A stretch of 64,000 nt of DNA from contig JAYTTF010000247.1 in assembly GCA_043745195.1 (NCBI GenBank), positions 1 through 64,000 of the forward strand, written 5' to 3'. Positions 15,834 through 25,103 of this stretch are shown in pieces (position 1 is the first letter of the stretch; each line of letters starts with the position of its first letter). Source of the DNA: JANXSF01 sp043745195. Lineage in GTDB: Bacteria > Acidobacteriota > Terriglobia > Bryobacterales > Bryobacteraceae. The notes under the pieces are model-generated. The model was not told the origin of the DNA. It was given only the letters and a program-made list of their open reading frames with translations, and did no database searches. A program made the translations under genes and the position numbers.

Positions 15834-17809
15834 AGCAAAGCTTCTTTCACTTCTTTCGCCTTGTCGCGATAATTGGCGGCCTTTTCGAACTCGAAGTTTC
15901 GGGCAGCTTCGCGCATCTTGTCTTCGTAATCTGTAATCAACTTTTCTTTTTGATCCCTGGAAAGATTCACGAGTGGCTGTTCTTCTTCCAAAGGAATTGT
16001 GACGTAATCCATTTCAGAAATTGCGATCAGGTTTTGATCAATGGCCTTGATGATGGTTTGAGGAGTGATTCCGTTGGCTTCGTTGTAGTCCCTTTGAATT
16101 GTGCGGCGGCGGTTGGTTTCGTCGATGGCTTTTTTCATACTGTCCGTTAATTTGTCGGCGTATAAAATAGCCCTTCCGTTTATGTTTCGGGCGGCTCGGC
16201 CCATGGTTTGAATCAGGGCTCCAGAGGAACGGAGAAACCCTTCTTTATCGGCATCCAAAATAGCTACCAGGGAAACTTCGGGTAGATCCAAACCTTCGCG
16301 CAATAGGTTGACGCCGATCAAAGCGTCGAATTCCCCTTTGCGCAGATCGCGAAGAATTTTCACGCGGTCCAGCGTGCTGACTTCGGAATGAAGATAGCGG
16401 CACTTCACTCCTACCTCGGTGTAATAGTCGGCCAAATCTTCTGACATACGTTTGGTTAAAGTTGTGATCAACACTCTTTCGTTGATTAATGTGCGTTTGC
16501 GGATTTCTCCTAACAGGTCGTCAACCTGGCCGCGAATGGGACGGATTTCAACTTCGGGATCAATCAATCCGGTGGGTCGAATGATCTGTTCTACGAAGAC
16601 GCCTTCGGTCTTTGTAAGCTCATACGGCCCGGGGGTTGCGGAGACGTAGATCACTTGGTGAACTCGATTTTCAAACTCTTCAAACGTTAGGGGCCGGTTA
16701 TCCAAGGCGCTTGGCAAGCGGAATCCAAAGCCGACGAGATTTTCTTTTCGTGATCGATCTCCGCCGTACATGCCGCGAATCTGAGGCACTGTTTGGTGGC
16801 TTTCGTCGAGGAAGATCAGATGATCAGGGGGCAGATAGTCGAGCAATGTTGGCGGAGCTTCACCTGGGAGGCGACCGGAAAAATGGCGGGAATAATTTTC
16901 AATGCCGTGGCAGTAGCCGATCTGTTTGATCATTTCAAGATCGAATCGGGTGCGCTGTTCGAGCCGTTGCGCTTCCACCAATTTGCCGCCGGTACGCAAT
17001 TCCTTCAACCACCAGTGCATTTCTTCTTCAATTGAGACCAATGCCTTCACCTTTTGCACGGGAGTTAGAACATAGTGCGTTTTTGGGTAGATGGTTAGCC
17101 GCTGATAGGTTTGGCGGACGCGGCCTGTTAAGGAATCAAACTGCGAAAGAGATTCAATTTCGTCACCCCACAATTCGATGCGGTACGCGAAATCATCATA
17201 GGTTGGGAAAACTTCAATGACGTCTCCGCGGACGCGGAAAGTGCCACGTTTGAAATCGATGTCATTTCGCTCGTAGAGGATTTCGACTAGTTTTGAAACA
17301 ATATCCTGGCGGGCCATGGTCTTACCTTTATCGAGGGCAAGCAGCATACCGTAGTAGGCTTCCGGTGAACCTAAGCCGTAGATGCAACTGACTGAGGAAA
17401 TGATAATAACGTCGCGCCGTTCAAACAATGAGCGAGTTGCCGAAAGGCGCAACTTATCCAACTCGTCGTTAACAGTGGATTCCTTTTCAATGTAGGTGTC
17501 ACTGGACGGCATGTAGGCTTCAGGCTGATAGTAATCATAGTAGCTGACGAAGTACTCAACCGCACTGGTAGGAAAGAAAGTACGAAACTCGCCGTATAGC
17601 TGTGCGGCTAAGGTCTTGTTATGAGCCAGAATCAAGGCAGGGCGTCCGGTGCCCTCAATGATCTTGGCCATGGTGAAGGTCTTGCCGGATCCGGTTACTC
17701 CAAGCAATACTTGATGGCGGTCGCCAAGAGTTAACCCGCGCGTTAACTGTTCAATTGCATTTTCCTGATCGCCCTTTGGGGTGTAAGGAATGCCCAGCTG
17801 AAATCCCAT
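15830..17809 (-). CDS. uvrB: UvrABC system protein B
   Basis: DNA damage recognition helicase of nucleotide excision repair. Length 659, normal. Walker A GVTGSGKT is at 37-44, the Tyr-rich beta-hairpin that clamps DNA at about 88-110 (FVSYYDYYQPEAYMPSSDTY), the DESH box near 335, helicase motif VI QTMGRAARN near 540, and the C-terminal UVR domain (EDKMREAARNFEFEKAANYRDK). It is the last gene of the long minus-strand run, four bases after yihY. No LexA-like box was noted near its start, so SOS control from this position is not supported. Confidence 0.97.
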   Translation of the reverse strand: MGFQLGIPYTPKGDQENAIEQLTRGLTLGDRHQVLLGVTGSGKTFTMAKIIEGTGRPALILAHNKTLAAQLYGEFRTFFPTSAVEYFVSYYDYYQPEAYMPSSDTYIEKESTVNDELDKLRLSATRSLFERRDVIIISSVSCIYGLGSPEAYYGMLLALDKGKTMARQDIVSKLVEILYERNDIDFKRGTFRVRGDVIEVFPTYDDFAYRIELWGDEIESLSQFDSLTGRVRQTYQRLTIYPKTHYVLTPVQKVKALVSIEEEMHWWLKELRTGGKLVEAQRLEQRTRFDLEMIKQIGYCHGIENYSRHFSGRLPGEAPPTLLDYLPPDHLIFLDESHQTVPQIRGMYGGDRSRKENLVGFGFRLPSALDNRPLTFEEFENRVHQVIYVSATPGPYELTKTEGVFVEQIIRPTGLIDPEVEIRPIRGQVDDLLGEIRKRTLINERVLITTLTKRMSEDLADYYTEVGVKCRYLHSEVSTLDRVKILRDLRKGEFDALIGVNLLREGLDLPEVSLVAILDADKEGFLRSSGALIQTMGRAARNINGRAILYADKLTDSMKKAIDETNRRRTIQRDYNEANGITPQTIIKAIDQNLIAISEMDYVTIPLEEEQPLVNLSRDQKEKLITDYEDKMREAARNFEFEKAANYRDKAKEVKEALL

Positions 17810-17813
17810 ACTT

Positions 17814-18668
17814 CTAGTTTACCGAGTGGATCTTCAAAAGCCGCTCGCGTTCGGCGTTAAATTCACACCCGAGCAAGGCGATGGCAGAGAGAAGGTACAT
17901 CCAAACCAGCATTGCAATGACACCGCCGATGGAGCCATACAGCACGTTATAGTTTGCAAGATTCCGGACATACCAGGCGAAAGCTTGCGTTGTGAGGAGC
18001 CAAAAGGCAGTGGCCAAAAGTGCTCCTGGCCAAACGTCGCGCCATTGTTGTTTGCGATTCGGACCGAAATAATACATGACGGCCATCACAAGGGCAACGG
18101 CCGAAAGTTCAACCAATAGGCGTGCGGCGCTACTAATCATCGGAACCCATCCTCTCATTTGCGCCTCGCCCCCTAAGACGCCTAGCCATTTGAATAGGGC
18201 GCGTTCCGTGCGATCTCCGAAGAGGACCAAAGTGGAGGCGAGCACTGCCGGAATCACGGTTCCAAAAACTAACATGATTGCTACTAGGCGCTGGCGAACC
18301 ATGGGGCGTCCCGAAGGCAATTTGTAGGCTGCTTCAAAACCTTCCATAAGACTAACCATCAACCCGGAGGCACCCCAGACGGAGAGTAAAGCTGCGACGA
18401 CAATTACTAGGACGGGGCGCGCACCGCGCACGGTAACACTTTGAATGATGAGTTCTTCTGTGCCGGGCGGAGCTACGTCGAACAAGAATTGCGCCATGCG
18501 GACGGAAACAGCACTTGCGTTGGCTTGCACCAGAATGGCCGTAATGGAAGTAAGCACAGGGAATAGGCCAAGCAGACCAGAATATGCAGCGGCTTTGGCA
18601 ATGCCCAGGCACCCGTCCATTTGGGTGGCAACCAACGATCTTTGCAGCAACAGGAAAAACACTTTCAT
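17814..18668 (-). CDS. YihY/BrkB family membrane protein
   Basis: Inner-membrane protein with six hydrophobic segments, family YihY (older name virulence factor BrkB, once called RNase BN). Recognisable signatures are AKAAAYSGLLGLFPVLTSI near the N-terminus, LLSVWGASGLMVSLMEGFEAAY in the middle, and YGSIGGVIAMLVWMYLLSAI near the end. The ATG at 18668 overlaps the upstream stop (ATGA) and gives 284 residues; the open frame runs back to 18719. Transport substrate and function are unknown for the family. It links the two large membrane proteins to uvrB. Confidence 0.88.
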   Translation of the reverse strand: MKVFFLLLQRSLVATQMDGCLGIAKAAAYSGLLGLFPVLTSITAILVQANASAVSVRMAQFLFDVAPPGTEELIIQSVTVRGARPVLVIVVAALLSVWGASGLMVSLMEGFEAAYKLPSGRPMVRQRLVAIMLVFGTVIPAVLASTLVLFGDRTERALFKWLGVLGGEAQMRGWVPMISSAARLLVELSAVALVMAVMYYFGPNRKQQWRDVWPGALLATAFWLLTTQAFAWYVRNLANYNVLYGSIGGVIAMLVWMYLLSAIALLGCEFNAERERLLKIHSVN

Positions 18669-20650
18669 TGAATATAGTTTTGGCGATCTTTTCGCATTCG
18701 AAGCAGACACGCAATCCAAACGGCCACGCTGATCATGGCGAAAAGTTTGGGTTCTGCCCCTGCGCTGTAATACAGATCGATTGTGGCATTTTGCTGGGGC
18801 GCAGGGTGAAGGGTTATGAATCCCAACTGGTTAGTGAAGACAGGCAGGGCGCGTGTTCCTTGCACTGCAGCCCAACCTGCATCATGATTTACAGCTAGTG
18901 CCAAACGGTATTCATTTGGGATGTCACCCTGCACGCGAAGGTGATTGTTGTTCAACCATTGCCAAGTAAGTTTGGGGCGAGATGGATCGTCCATGGCTTT
19001 CACATAGTCGGACAAAAACTTCATTCGTCCTTGGCGGGGGGATTGTTTGGGTAATTCAGAATCCTTCACAAGCAGCGCTAAAGGAGAACTGGGCAATTGG
19101 TAAATAAAATCGTCATTGCCGATTGGTGTGGATGGAAGAAGTCCTTCCAGTTTGTTTGGAAATTTGAAGTCACGATAGTATTCAGCGGACTTCGGACCAT
19201 GAATGACGGCAAGGTCGACTGCCATGGCCCTTAGCTGCAATATGGTGTTTTCAGCTTCCTCGCCGGGCTTACTCAAGATGTCGGTGCGGATTTGATAAAC
19301 CATATCGACAGGGACTCTATTGTGGAGGCCGGTTTCAAAAACTCCGCCGATTTGCGGTTCATCAAACCAGGAGTTCAGATAGAAGCGAGTGCCCCCACTG
19401 ACGAAGACGCGACCTGTTTGAGGAATGGCGTCGAGCCTGCGAGCCATATCGAACTCAACGGTTTGTTCCTTTGGTGAGGGGGTCCATTTGCTCCATTGAT
19501 TGTATAGAAAGTTCCAAGTGTTAGGAGTGATGTAGAGCAGCGTCACCAGCATGGCAAACAGAGTTGGCCATCGAAGCCAACGGCTACCTGAATGAACTGC
19601 TATACGAACCGTTTCCACGAATGCCAAAATCATGAAAAGCTCATATTCCAGGGCATATCGACGTGATTCAGGAATGGTGTTGATGTTGTAAGCGTAGAAG
19701 CTAGCCACCATCAATCCGAAGGCGTAGAGGCAGGATAGGATATAGCAGTAATAGCGTTGTTTGGGGAATTTGACGAAGAGCAGGCGGATAAGGATCAGAC
19801 CGGCGAACCATAGAACTATTGAGAGTCTTTCGGCTGACTGCATTTTATAACCGAAGGCGTCCTGAGGCCAATTAAATGCCATGGTGTAGACAAACGAGGG
19901 TGTCAGCCAGAAGCAAGAAAGCAGATAGCCTAGCACGCCAGCTTCGATGATCCGGCGGGGCTGGAAATCCTTCGCACCCCACATTGTTGTGATCAAGAGG
20001 ACTGTGCAAATTGCCAATGCAAGACCTGCCACCCAGTTCGTTAACACTGTGCTAGCCATCAAGATTGCTGCAAGAAAGAAGGAAGGGAAGTCGCGGCGTT
20101 GTGCAGTGCGCCACGAAGCGCAAATGGATGCCAACAGGAATAGGATACCCACGGTATGAGGGCCTTCGCCGTATTTCACGAGCACTTGCAATCGCCAGGG
20201 AATTTGTTCAAATCCGCGGTCTCGGTCGATGATGCCGATCAATTCATAAAGGGGGGAAAGGATAGATACGAGGAAGGCGGCCCCCATTGCGTTTGGGCGA
20301 GTTCCGGTGAAGTTTCGCACGAACAGGAAAACAGCGGCAGGGCCTAAGCAGGCGGTGGAATATACGATGACGCGATAGATTTGTGCGGGATCAAACCATG
20401 GCAGTAGCCAAATCCAAAGTGCCGTGAAATACGGAATCAGGGGCAGATAGATGAATTGAGTGGGGAGTCCGCAATACTGCAAAGGGCTCCAAGCCCAGGG
20501 ATCGGGATGCTGGCTGATGAAGCGCGCCATATAAACGTAGCCAGGTTCAATGGAGCCGCGATAGGGAGAGACTCCTGGCAGGAACATGGGAAAATTCAGA
20601 GCGACGTTGAAGGCGGTAATAAGAAACGCCAAAAGGAGATTGAGTCGCAC
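18665..20650 (-). CDS. Large polytopic membrane protein, paralogue 2
   Basis: A 661-residue protein with about twelve hydrophobic segments in the first 390 residues and a soluble, probably periplasmic, C-terminal part. It resembles the membrane proteins annotated as 6-pyruvoyl-tetrahydropterin-synthase-related, which have a GT-C glycosyltransferase-like layout. It matches its upstream neighbour in KYGEGPH (159-165), LTPSFVYTMAFNW, RFYLNSWFDEPQIGG and YYRDFKFPNKLEGLLP. It starts with GTG directly after the neighbour's TAA. A role in assembling a surface glycan is inferred from the adjacent glycosyltransferase and methyltransferase. Confidence 0.7.
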   Translation of the reverse strand: MRLNLLLAFLITAFNVALNFPMFLPGVSPYRGSIEPGYVYMARFISQHPDPWAWSPLQYCGLPTQFIYLPLIPYFTALWIWLLPWFDPAQIYRVIVYSTACLGPAAVFLFVRNFTGTRPNAMGAAFLVSILSPLYELIGIIDRDRGFEQIPWRLQVLVKYGEGPHTVGILFLLASICASWRTAQRRDFPSFFLAAILMASTVLTNWVAGLALAICTVLLITTMWGAKDFQPRRIIEAGVLGYLLSCFWLTPSFVYTMAFNWPQDAFGYKMQSAERLSIVLWFAGLILIRLLFVKFPKQRYYCYILSCLYAFGLMVASFYAYNINTIPESRRYALEYELFMILAFVETVRIAVHSGSRWLRWPTLFAMLVTLLYITPNTWNFLYNQWSKWTPSPKEQTVEFDMARRLDAIPQTGRVFVSGGTRFYLNSWFDEPQIGGVFETGLHNRVPVDMVYQIRTDILSKPGEEAENTILQLRAMAVDLAVIHGPKSAEYYRDFKFPNKLEGLLPSTPIGNDDFIYQLPSSPLALLVKDSELPKQSPRQGRMKFLSDYVKAMDDPSRPKLTWQWLNNNHLRVQGDIPNEYRLALAVNHDAGWAAVQGTRALPVFTNQLGFITLHPAPQQNATIDLYYSAGAEPKLFAMISVAVWIACLLRMRKDRQNYIQ

Positions 20651-22630
20651 TTAGGTCCGCTTCTTTCCTAATGGCAAAAGGAGAAGGAACATGGATAGAG
20701 AAAGAGAAGCGAGAGTTATCCAACCGCCTACCCGATTTTCCAAGGGCTTTTCAAATACAAGATCAATGACTTGTTCACCGGGGGGAGCTTCTATTGTCAT
20801 TTGGCCTAGAACATCGGCCTTGATCGATAGAGGCTTGCCATTAGAATAGGCATGCCATGCTTCGTCGTGCGTAACCATTACAGCGACGGATTGGTTTTCA
20901 CCAACGGTAGTTTCGATTCGCAAATGATCGGTAGTCAGCCATTTGGTTTTCACAGGGCGATCGGGGCCATTTTCCAGCATCCCTGCATATGCTGCTAAGC
21001 CTTCGGTATTTGCTTCCTGCGGCACTGGGGTTAGGCCTGCAAGCTTTGTGCGATCAATGACACGGGCCAAACTGGGGTAGCGGCGAGGCACGCGATAGAT
21101 GCGGTCGAAGGGAGTGAACTCTTTGAGCATAGGTAGCTTGCCGTCGTATTTTGTTGGGAAGCCGAAATCGATGTATGGCTGTTTCGATCCAGGCAAATGA
21201 ACGATGATGCAATCGGTGGCGAAGGCTTGATACCAAAGCAGATCGCGATCGGGATTGTTGCCCATTTGGGTTTCCCATTGCATCACCATGTTGTTGGGAT
21301 TCTCAAGACCCTGTTCGCTACCACCGCCAACTTGCGCTTCAGAATACCAGGCGTTCCACCAGAAACGGACAGTTCCTGTGACCATACATTTTTGACCGGG
21401 AATGTTTTGATGAACCCATTGTGAGATTTGAAATTCCTGACGTTGGGTATGATCGTCGCGAACATAATAGGCCCAAGGGTGTCGTAAGAAATAGCGACCG
21501 AAGTATAGGGTTGCGGCTACGGCTAAGACTGTCAAAACATGTTTCAACCAGGGTTTGGGAGACGTGCTCCAGATGCGGCGCAACATTTCAACGGTTCCAA
21601 GGATCAGAACCAGATCGAGTTCTGGAACCATGCGTTCCGGCTCGCCGGAAAGACGGAAATCCCAATAATAATTTCCTAGGACATTGAGTGAAATTACAGC
21701 CGTGCTGCCCCAAACGAAAACTGCGTAGGCTTTTGAAGGATCGCCATAGGCCCAGCGGCGACTCAAGACACCGATAACCAAAAGGCAGCCCAAGGCTAAG
21801 GGGAGAGAACCTTGTGTCATAGGCCGAGCGACGTAATGAAGATTTCTTGCGGTGATTGTTAGGAAGGATGGAGTAAGCCAAACTGCGGTTAGTCCGTAGG
21901 CAAGGAGGCCAATGCCGATGGCGCGCGCCCAAACCATCCAATCTCGTTTGGTGATGAAAATGGCCCAACAAAGGATGGGAAAAAAGATTGCCAATGCAGT
22001 GGCACCATAGAAATTGTTACTGACGGCCCAAGCTGCCCCGAGTGCAGCTAACGCGAATGCAACTGGTCGGCCACCTTGCAGAGCGTAGTAGCTGGCGATC
22101 AATGTGGGTCCCAGAATCGCCAAGGATGACATGTGAGGGCCTTCTCCGTATCGCACTAAAGCACTGAGTCGCTGGGGAAATGCTTTGTACGAATCGGCAC
22201 GAATATGTTTCAGGAAGAGAAATGCTGGGGAAATGGAGGCTGTGGCAAATGCGGCAAGCAGCGCGGCGGTGCGGCTTCCTGATCCTAGCCGTACAAGTAG
22301 GAAGATGCCCATTATTCCGAAAGCGAACATGATGGCAGTGTAAAGATGATATGCGCGCGCGGGAATGATGGGAAACAGTTTGGTTAAGCCGGCGGTGGCG
22401 TAGCGCAGGCCTGGAGGATAAACATAATCGAATCTAGTCCCACCGTACCAAAGAGGCTGCCATTGCGGATGCGGCCAGTTTTCGGAAAGCATACGTCCAT
22501 CGGCTATGAAGGTGGAATCAATCGATCCCCAGTTTTGCATGTACTTCATTCGGAACTTGGGGCCGATCAACAAGGAAGCTAACGCGAAAACTATCAAGCA
22601 CTCAAGGATAATGATTCGGGCTCGATGCAA
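20651..22630 (-). CDS. Large polytopic membrane protein, paralogue 1
   Basis: A 659-residue protein with the same layout as the following gene: an extended first loop with WQPLWYGGTRFDYVYPPG, about twelve hydrophobic segments, then a soluble domain from about residue 395. The shared signatures are RYGEGPH (160-166), LTPSFLTITARNL, RFWWNAWYSEAQVGG and YIDFGFPTKYDGKLP. It begins with TTG, preceded by AAAGGG at good spacing, two bases after the glycosyltransferase gene. A lipid-linked sugar acceptor or donor is plausible, since a dolichol-phosphate-mannose-synthase-like enzyme is encoded immediately upstream. Confidence 0.7.
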   Translation of the reverse strand: MHRARIIILECLIVFALASLLIGPKFRMKYMQNWGSIDSTFIADGRMLSENWPHPQWQPLWYGGTRFDYVYPPGLRYATAGLTKLFPIIPARAYHLYTAIMFAFGIMGIFLLVRLGSGSRTAALLAAFATASISPAFLFLKHIRADSYKAFPQRLSALVRYGEGPHMSSLAILGPTLIASYYALQGGRPVAFALAALGAAWAVSNNFYGATALAIFFPILCWAIFITKRDWMVWARAIGIGLLAYGLTAVWLTPSFLTITARNLHYVARPMTQGSLPLALGCLLVIGVLSRRWAYGDPSKAYAVFVWGSTAVISLNVLGNYYWDFRLSGEPERMVPELDLVLILGTVEMLRRIWSTSPKPWLKHVLTVLAVAATLYFGRYFLRHPWAYYVRDDHTQRQEFQISQWVHQNIPGQKCMVTGTVRFWWNAWYSEAQVGGGSEQGLENPNNMVMQWETQMGNNPDRDLLWYQAFATDCIIVHLPGSKQPYIDFGFPTKYDGKLPMLKEFTPFDRIYRVPRRYPSLARVIDRTKLAGLTPVPQEANTEGLAAYAGMLENGPDRPVKTKWLTTDHLRIETTVGENQSVAVMVTHDEAWHAYSNGKPLSIKADVLGQMTIEAPPGEQVIDLVFEKPLENRVGGWITLASLSLSMFLLLLPLGKKRT

Positions 22631-22632
22631 GT

Positions 22633-23424
22633 CTAACCCTTTGCCTGCGCGGCTTTGGCAGATTCGGAAAGGTAGCGACTTTTGAGGCTTACGAATTGAC
22701 GTTGGCGCCAGAATTTATTGTCGTGCAGCCAGTAGCGGACGACTACGGCGAGTATGGACAAACCGTATCGCGAACTTTGTAAGAAGCTGGCAGAGGAGGC
22801 TTGGGCGAAGTAACGAGTGGGCACGGGAACCTCGCCGATCTTCATGCCGGCGTGGACGAACTGCGCGATGATCTCCTGATCAAAAATGAAATTATCGGAG
22901 TTCATATCGACATTGACGGATTCAAGTGCTTCTCGTCTATAGGCGCGATAGCCGGTGTGATATTCAGCCAAGCGCAATCCGAAAGTAACGTTCTCCACCC
23001 AGGTGAGAAACCTGTTAGAAATATATTTCCACCATGGCATGCCTTGGGCCATCACATTGCCGGCCAGGAGGCGCGAGCCAAGTACCACATCGGCAGTGCC
23101 TTGTTGAATGGGGCGGATAATTTCCGGTAGTAGTGTAGGATCGTACTGATAGTCTGGATGGACCATCACAATGATGTCGGCACCGGCGCGCAGGGCTTCG
23201 CGGTAGCAGGTTTTTTGATTGGCCCCATAGCCATAATTACGGTCGTGAACAAAAATTTCGAGGCCTAGTTCCCGGGCGATTTGGATTGTTTCGTCCTTGC
23301 TACCATCGTCAACAAGGATTACCAAATCGACCACTTCGTGAGGCAGTTCAGTATAGGTCATACGGAGGGTTTTTGCCGCATTGTAAGCGGGCATAACCAC
23401 TACGACTTTTGCTTTTGACTGCAT
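22633..23424 (-). CDS. Family 2 glycosyltransferase, DPM1/DPMS-like
   Basis: A 263-residue cytosolic-side GT-A enzyme expected to transfer a sugar from a nucleotide donor to polyprenyl phosphate. The nucleotide-binding start is VVVMPAYNAAKTLRMTY (about 8-24), the first acidic motif is LVDDGSKDET (near 37-46), and the metal-binding DxD equivalent is MVHPDYQYDP. The ending GTGYRAY-type motif appears as HTGYRAYRREAL. There are no C-terminal membrane segments. A sugar phospholipid made here would be the natural donor for the two GT-C-like membrane proteins encoded next. Confidence 0.88.
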   Translation of the reverse strand: MQSKAKVVVVMPAYNAAKTLRMTYTELPHEVVDLVILVDDGSKDETIQIARELGLEIFVHDRNYGYGANQKTCYREALRAGADIIVMVHPDYQYDPTLLPEIIRPIQQGTADVVLGSRLLAGNVMAQGMPWWKYISNRFLTWVENVTFGLRLAEYHTGYRAYRREALESVNVDMNSDNFIFDQEIIAQFVHAGMKIGEVPVPTRYFAQASSASFLQSSRYGLSILAVVVRYWLHDNKFWRQRQFVSLKSRYLSESAKAAQAKG

Positions 23425-23425
23425 G

Positions 23426-24094
23426 TTACTTAATTTTAGCTTCGATTACAAATTGATACGCGAATAAACGTGGCCACAATTTTCCCAACAAATAGTGAGT
23501 CCGCTCCCCAATGCTTATTGTCAACCAGCGGCTCCAATTTGGAAACGCTTTGGAAACGGGCACTGATGTGGGTGTGACACTCTCGATAGTATAGCCCGAT
23601 TGATGGAACAATTCGCGCCATCCATCTAACGTGAAAAAGTGTAGATGTGTGCGATCAAACAATCCGTTGTCTTGTTTCGGGAAGTAGCCGCAGAGCACCA
23701 TCAATCGAAAAAACCAATGGCCGCTGTTGGGGAGAGATGCTAATAGTTTGCCGTCGGGAGTCAGATGCGGGTGCAGTTCAGAGAGGACGGCTTGGGGATT
23801 TAGAAGGTGTTCCAAAACGTCGGCGCAGATTATGAAATTGAAGGTGCCGGAAATGGGCGGTAGTCCGTAATGTAGATTGGCCTCGATTAATTCGATTGGC
23901 TGAGGAAGATTGTGATGACGGCTTTGTTCGATACCGACAACTTTGAAGCCGCGTCCCAGATAGAGTGAGCTAACGGAACCATCCCAGCAGCCGACATCGA
24001 GAATTTGCTTTCCTTGGCCGTTGGCGGGCAAAGTTGATAGCAGCAGGCTATGGCTGGAGTAGGGACTATCCTTGTGTTCGTAACGATTGGCCAT
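23426..24094 (-). CDS. Class I SAM-dependent methyltransferase
   Basis: A 222-residue methyltransferase. Motif I is ILDVGCWDGSVSSLYLGRG, the acidic end of strand 2 is VVGIEQS, and motif IV is FNFIICADVLEHL; a C-terminal block DRTHLHFFTLDGWREL is typical of methyltransferases found in glycan clusters. The ATG at 24094 (MANRYEHK) is preferred because it starts 16 bases after the upstream stop, while the ATG at 24160 would overlap it by 50. The substrate is not predictable, though a sugar or lipid-linked intermediate fits the neighbourhood. Confidence 0.83.
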   Translation of the reverse strand: MANRYEHKDSPYSSHSLLLSTLPANGQGKQILDVGCWDGSVSSLYLGRGFKVVGIEQSRHHNLPQPIELIEANLHYGLPPISGTFNFIICADVLEHLLNPQAVLSELHPHLTPDGKLLASLPNSGHWFFRLMVLCGYFPKQDNGLFDRTHLHFFTLDGWRELFHQSGYTIESVTPTSVPVSKAFPNWSRWLTISIGERTHYLLGKLWPRLFAYQFVIEAKIK

Positions 24095-24110
24095 TGAGCT
24101 TTCAAGAGGG

Positions 24111-25103
24111 TCAGTTACGGTGCACAGGTTGGATCCAGGCTTCGTCTCCGTTGGATGCATGGACTATGGCGCGAACATATTGTTCGCCTTTGATTTTGTA
24201 CGAGGCTTCCAGACCGTGTACGCGGCTTAAGAGTTTTCCCTTGGGGCCGATGAAGTCTGTTGAATATTTGGTGGTGCCGGCTTGCTTTATAACAATGCGG
24301 ATTCTTTGTTTATTGGCATCCAAATCAGTTAGTTCAACTCCGGAGGAAGAGTAGAAATCGCCGGCAGCGAGAGATGCCATGATCTCCTTGCGATCGAGTG
24401 AACCGGAACGCACTACAACCCAGCCACGGCCTGGGTTGGAATCGGCCTTTCCGAATTTCTTAAAGTGATGCGCATCGTCAACGGCAATTCCGTGGACTTT
24501 CTTCTTGGCGGTGAGCAAGGCGTCCCACATTTGTTCAAGCGATTCAAAACCTCCACCACCTTGATTGTTGACGGCGGGATGGCCGTTGAACACTTCAATC
24601 ATTGGTAGGTTTTGAATAGCCAGGAGGTCCTTCGACTGCACGGCCCAACCGAAGTTAGGATGATTCAACGATGGAATAGCGCCAGCCTTGTTGATGAGAT
24701 CCACATTGCCTTGAATGTGAGGACCCATGGTTTCACCTTGCATGGGCTTGACTAAAGAATCGAGGCCGTAGGCATTGATATGGATGGGAAGTTTATTGAT
24801 GGACGTGGTTACTTCTTCACCGGGAAGGAGTAGGTATTTTTCTGGTTCGGCCAATTTGGAATTCAATTCCGCAATGGGAGTAAGAACGTTATGGTCGGAA
24901 AGGATCAGGAATTGGTAGCCGTGCTCTTTGTACCATTGGGCAACCACTTCAGGCGTTGAATCTCCGTCGCTCATGGTGGTGTGGGTGTGCAGATTTCCTT
25001 TGTACCAATGCTTAGATTGCGGTTGGCCTAGGGCTGTATTCCAAAGTATGGCGGCGAGAGCCAAGCCTGCGGCGAATCGGAAAAGATATAAATTATTTGT
25101 CAT
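24111..25103 (-). CDS. Secreted PHP-domain phosphoesterase
   Basis: A 330-residue protein with a signal peptide (hydrophobic 7-26, cleavage after ALG) and a PHP (polymerase and histidinol phosphatase) metal-binding domain. Metal motifs visible are NLHTHTTMSDG (about 37-47), LSDHNVLTP, NHPNFGW and the late DDAHHF. Such exported PHP proteins are common in acidobacteria and planctomycetes, and their substrates are unknown. Its ATG overlaps the GH31-like stop. Export from a cell with neighbouring GH31 and peptide-transport genes suggests a role in the periplasm or outside. Confidence 0.82.
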   Translation of the reverse strand: MTNNLYLFRFAAGLALAAILWNTALGQPQSKHWYKGNLHTHTTMSDGDSTPEVVAQWYKEHGYQFLILSDHNVLTPIAELNSKLAEPEKYLLLPGEEVTTSINKLPIHINAYGLDSLVKPMQGETMGPHIQGNVDLINKAGAIPSLNHPNFGWAVQSKDLLAIQNLPMIEVFNGHPAVNNQGGGGFESLEQMWDALLTAKKKVHGIAVDDAHHFKKFGKADSNPGRGWVVVRSGSLDRKEIMASLAAGDFYSSSGVELTDLDANKQRIRIVIKQAGTTKYSTDFIGPKGKLLSRVHGLEASYKIKGEQYVRAIVHASNGDEAWIQPVHRN

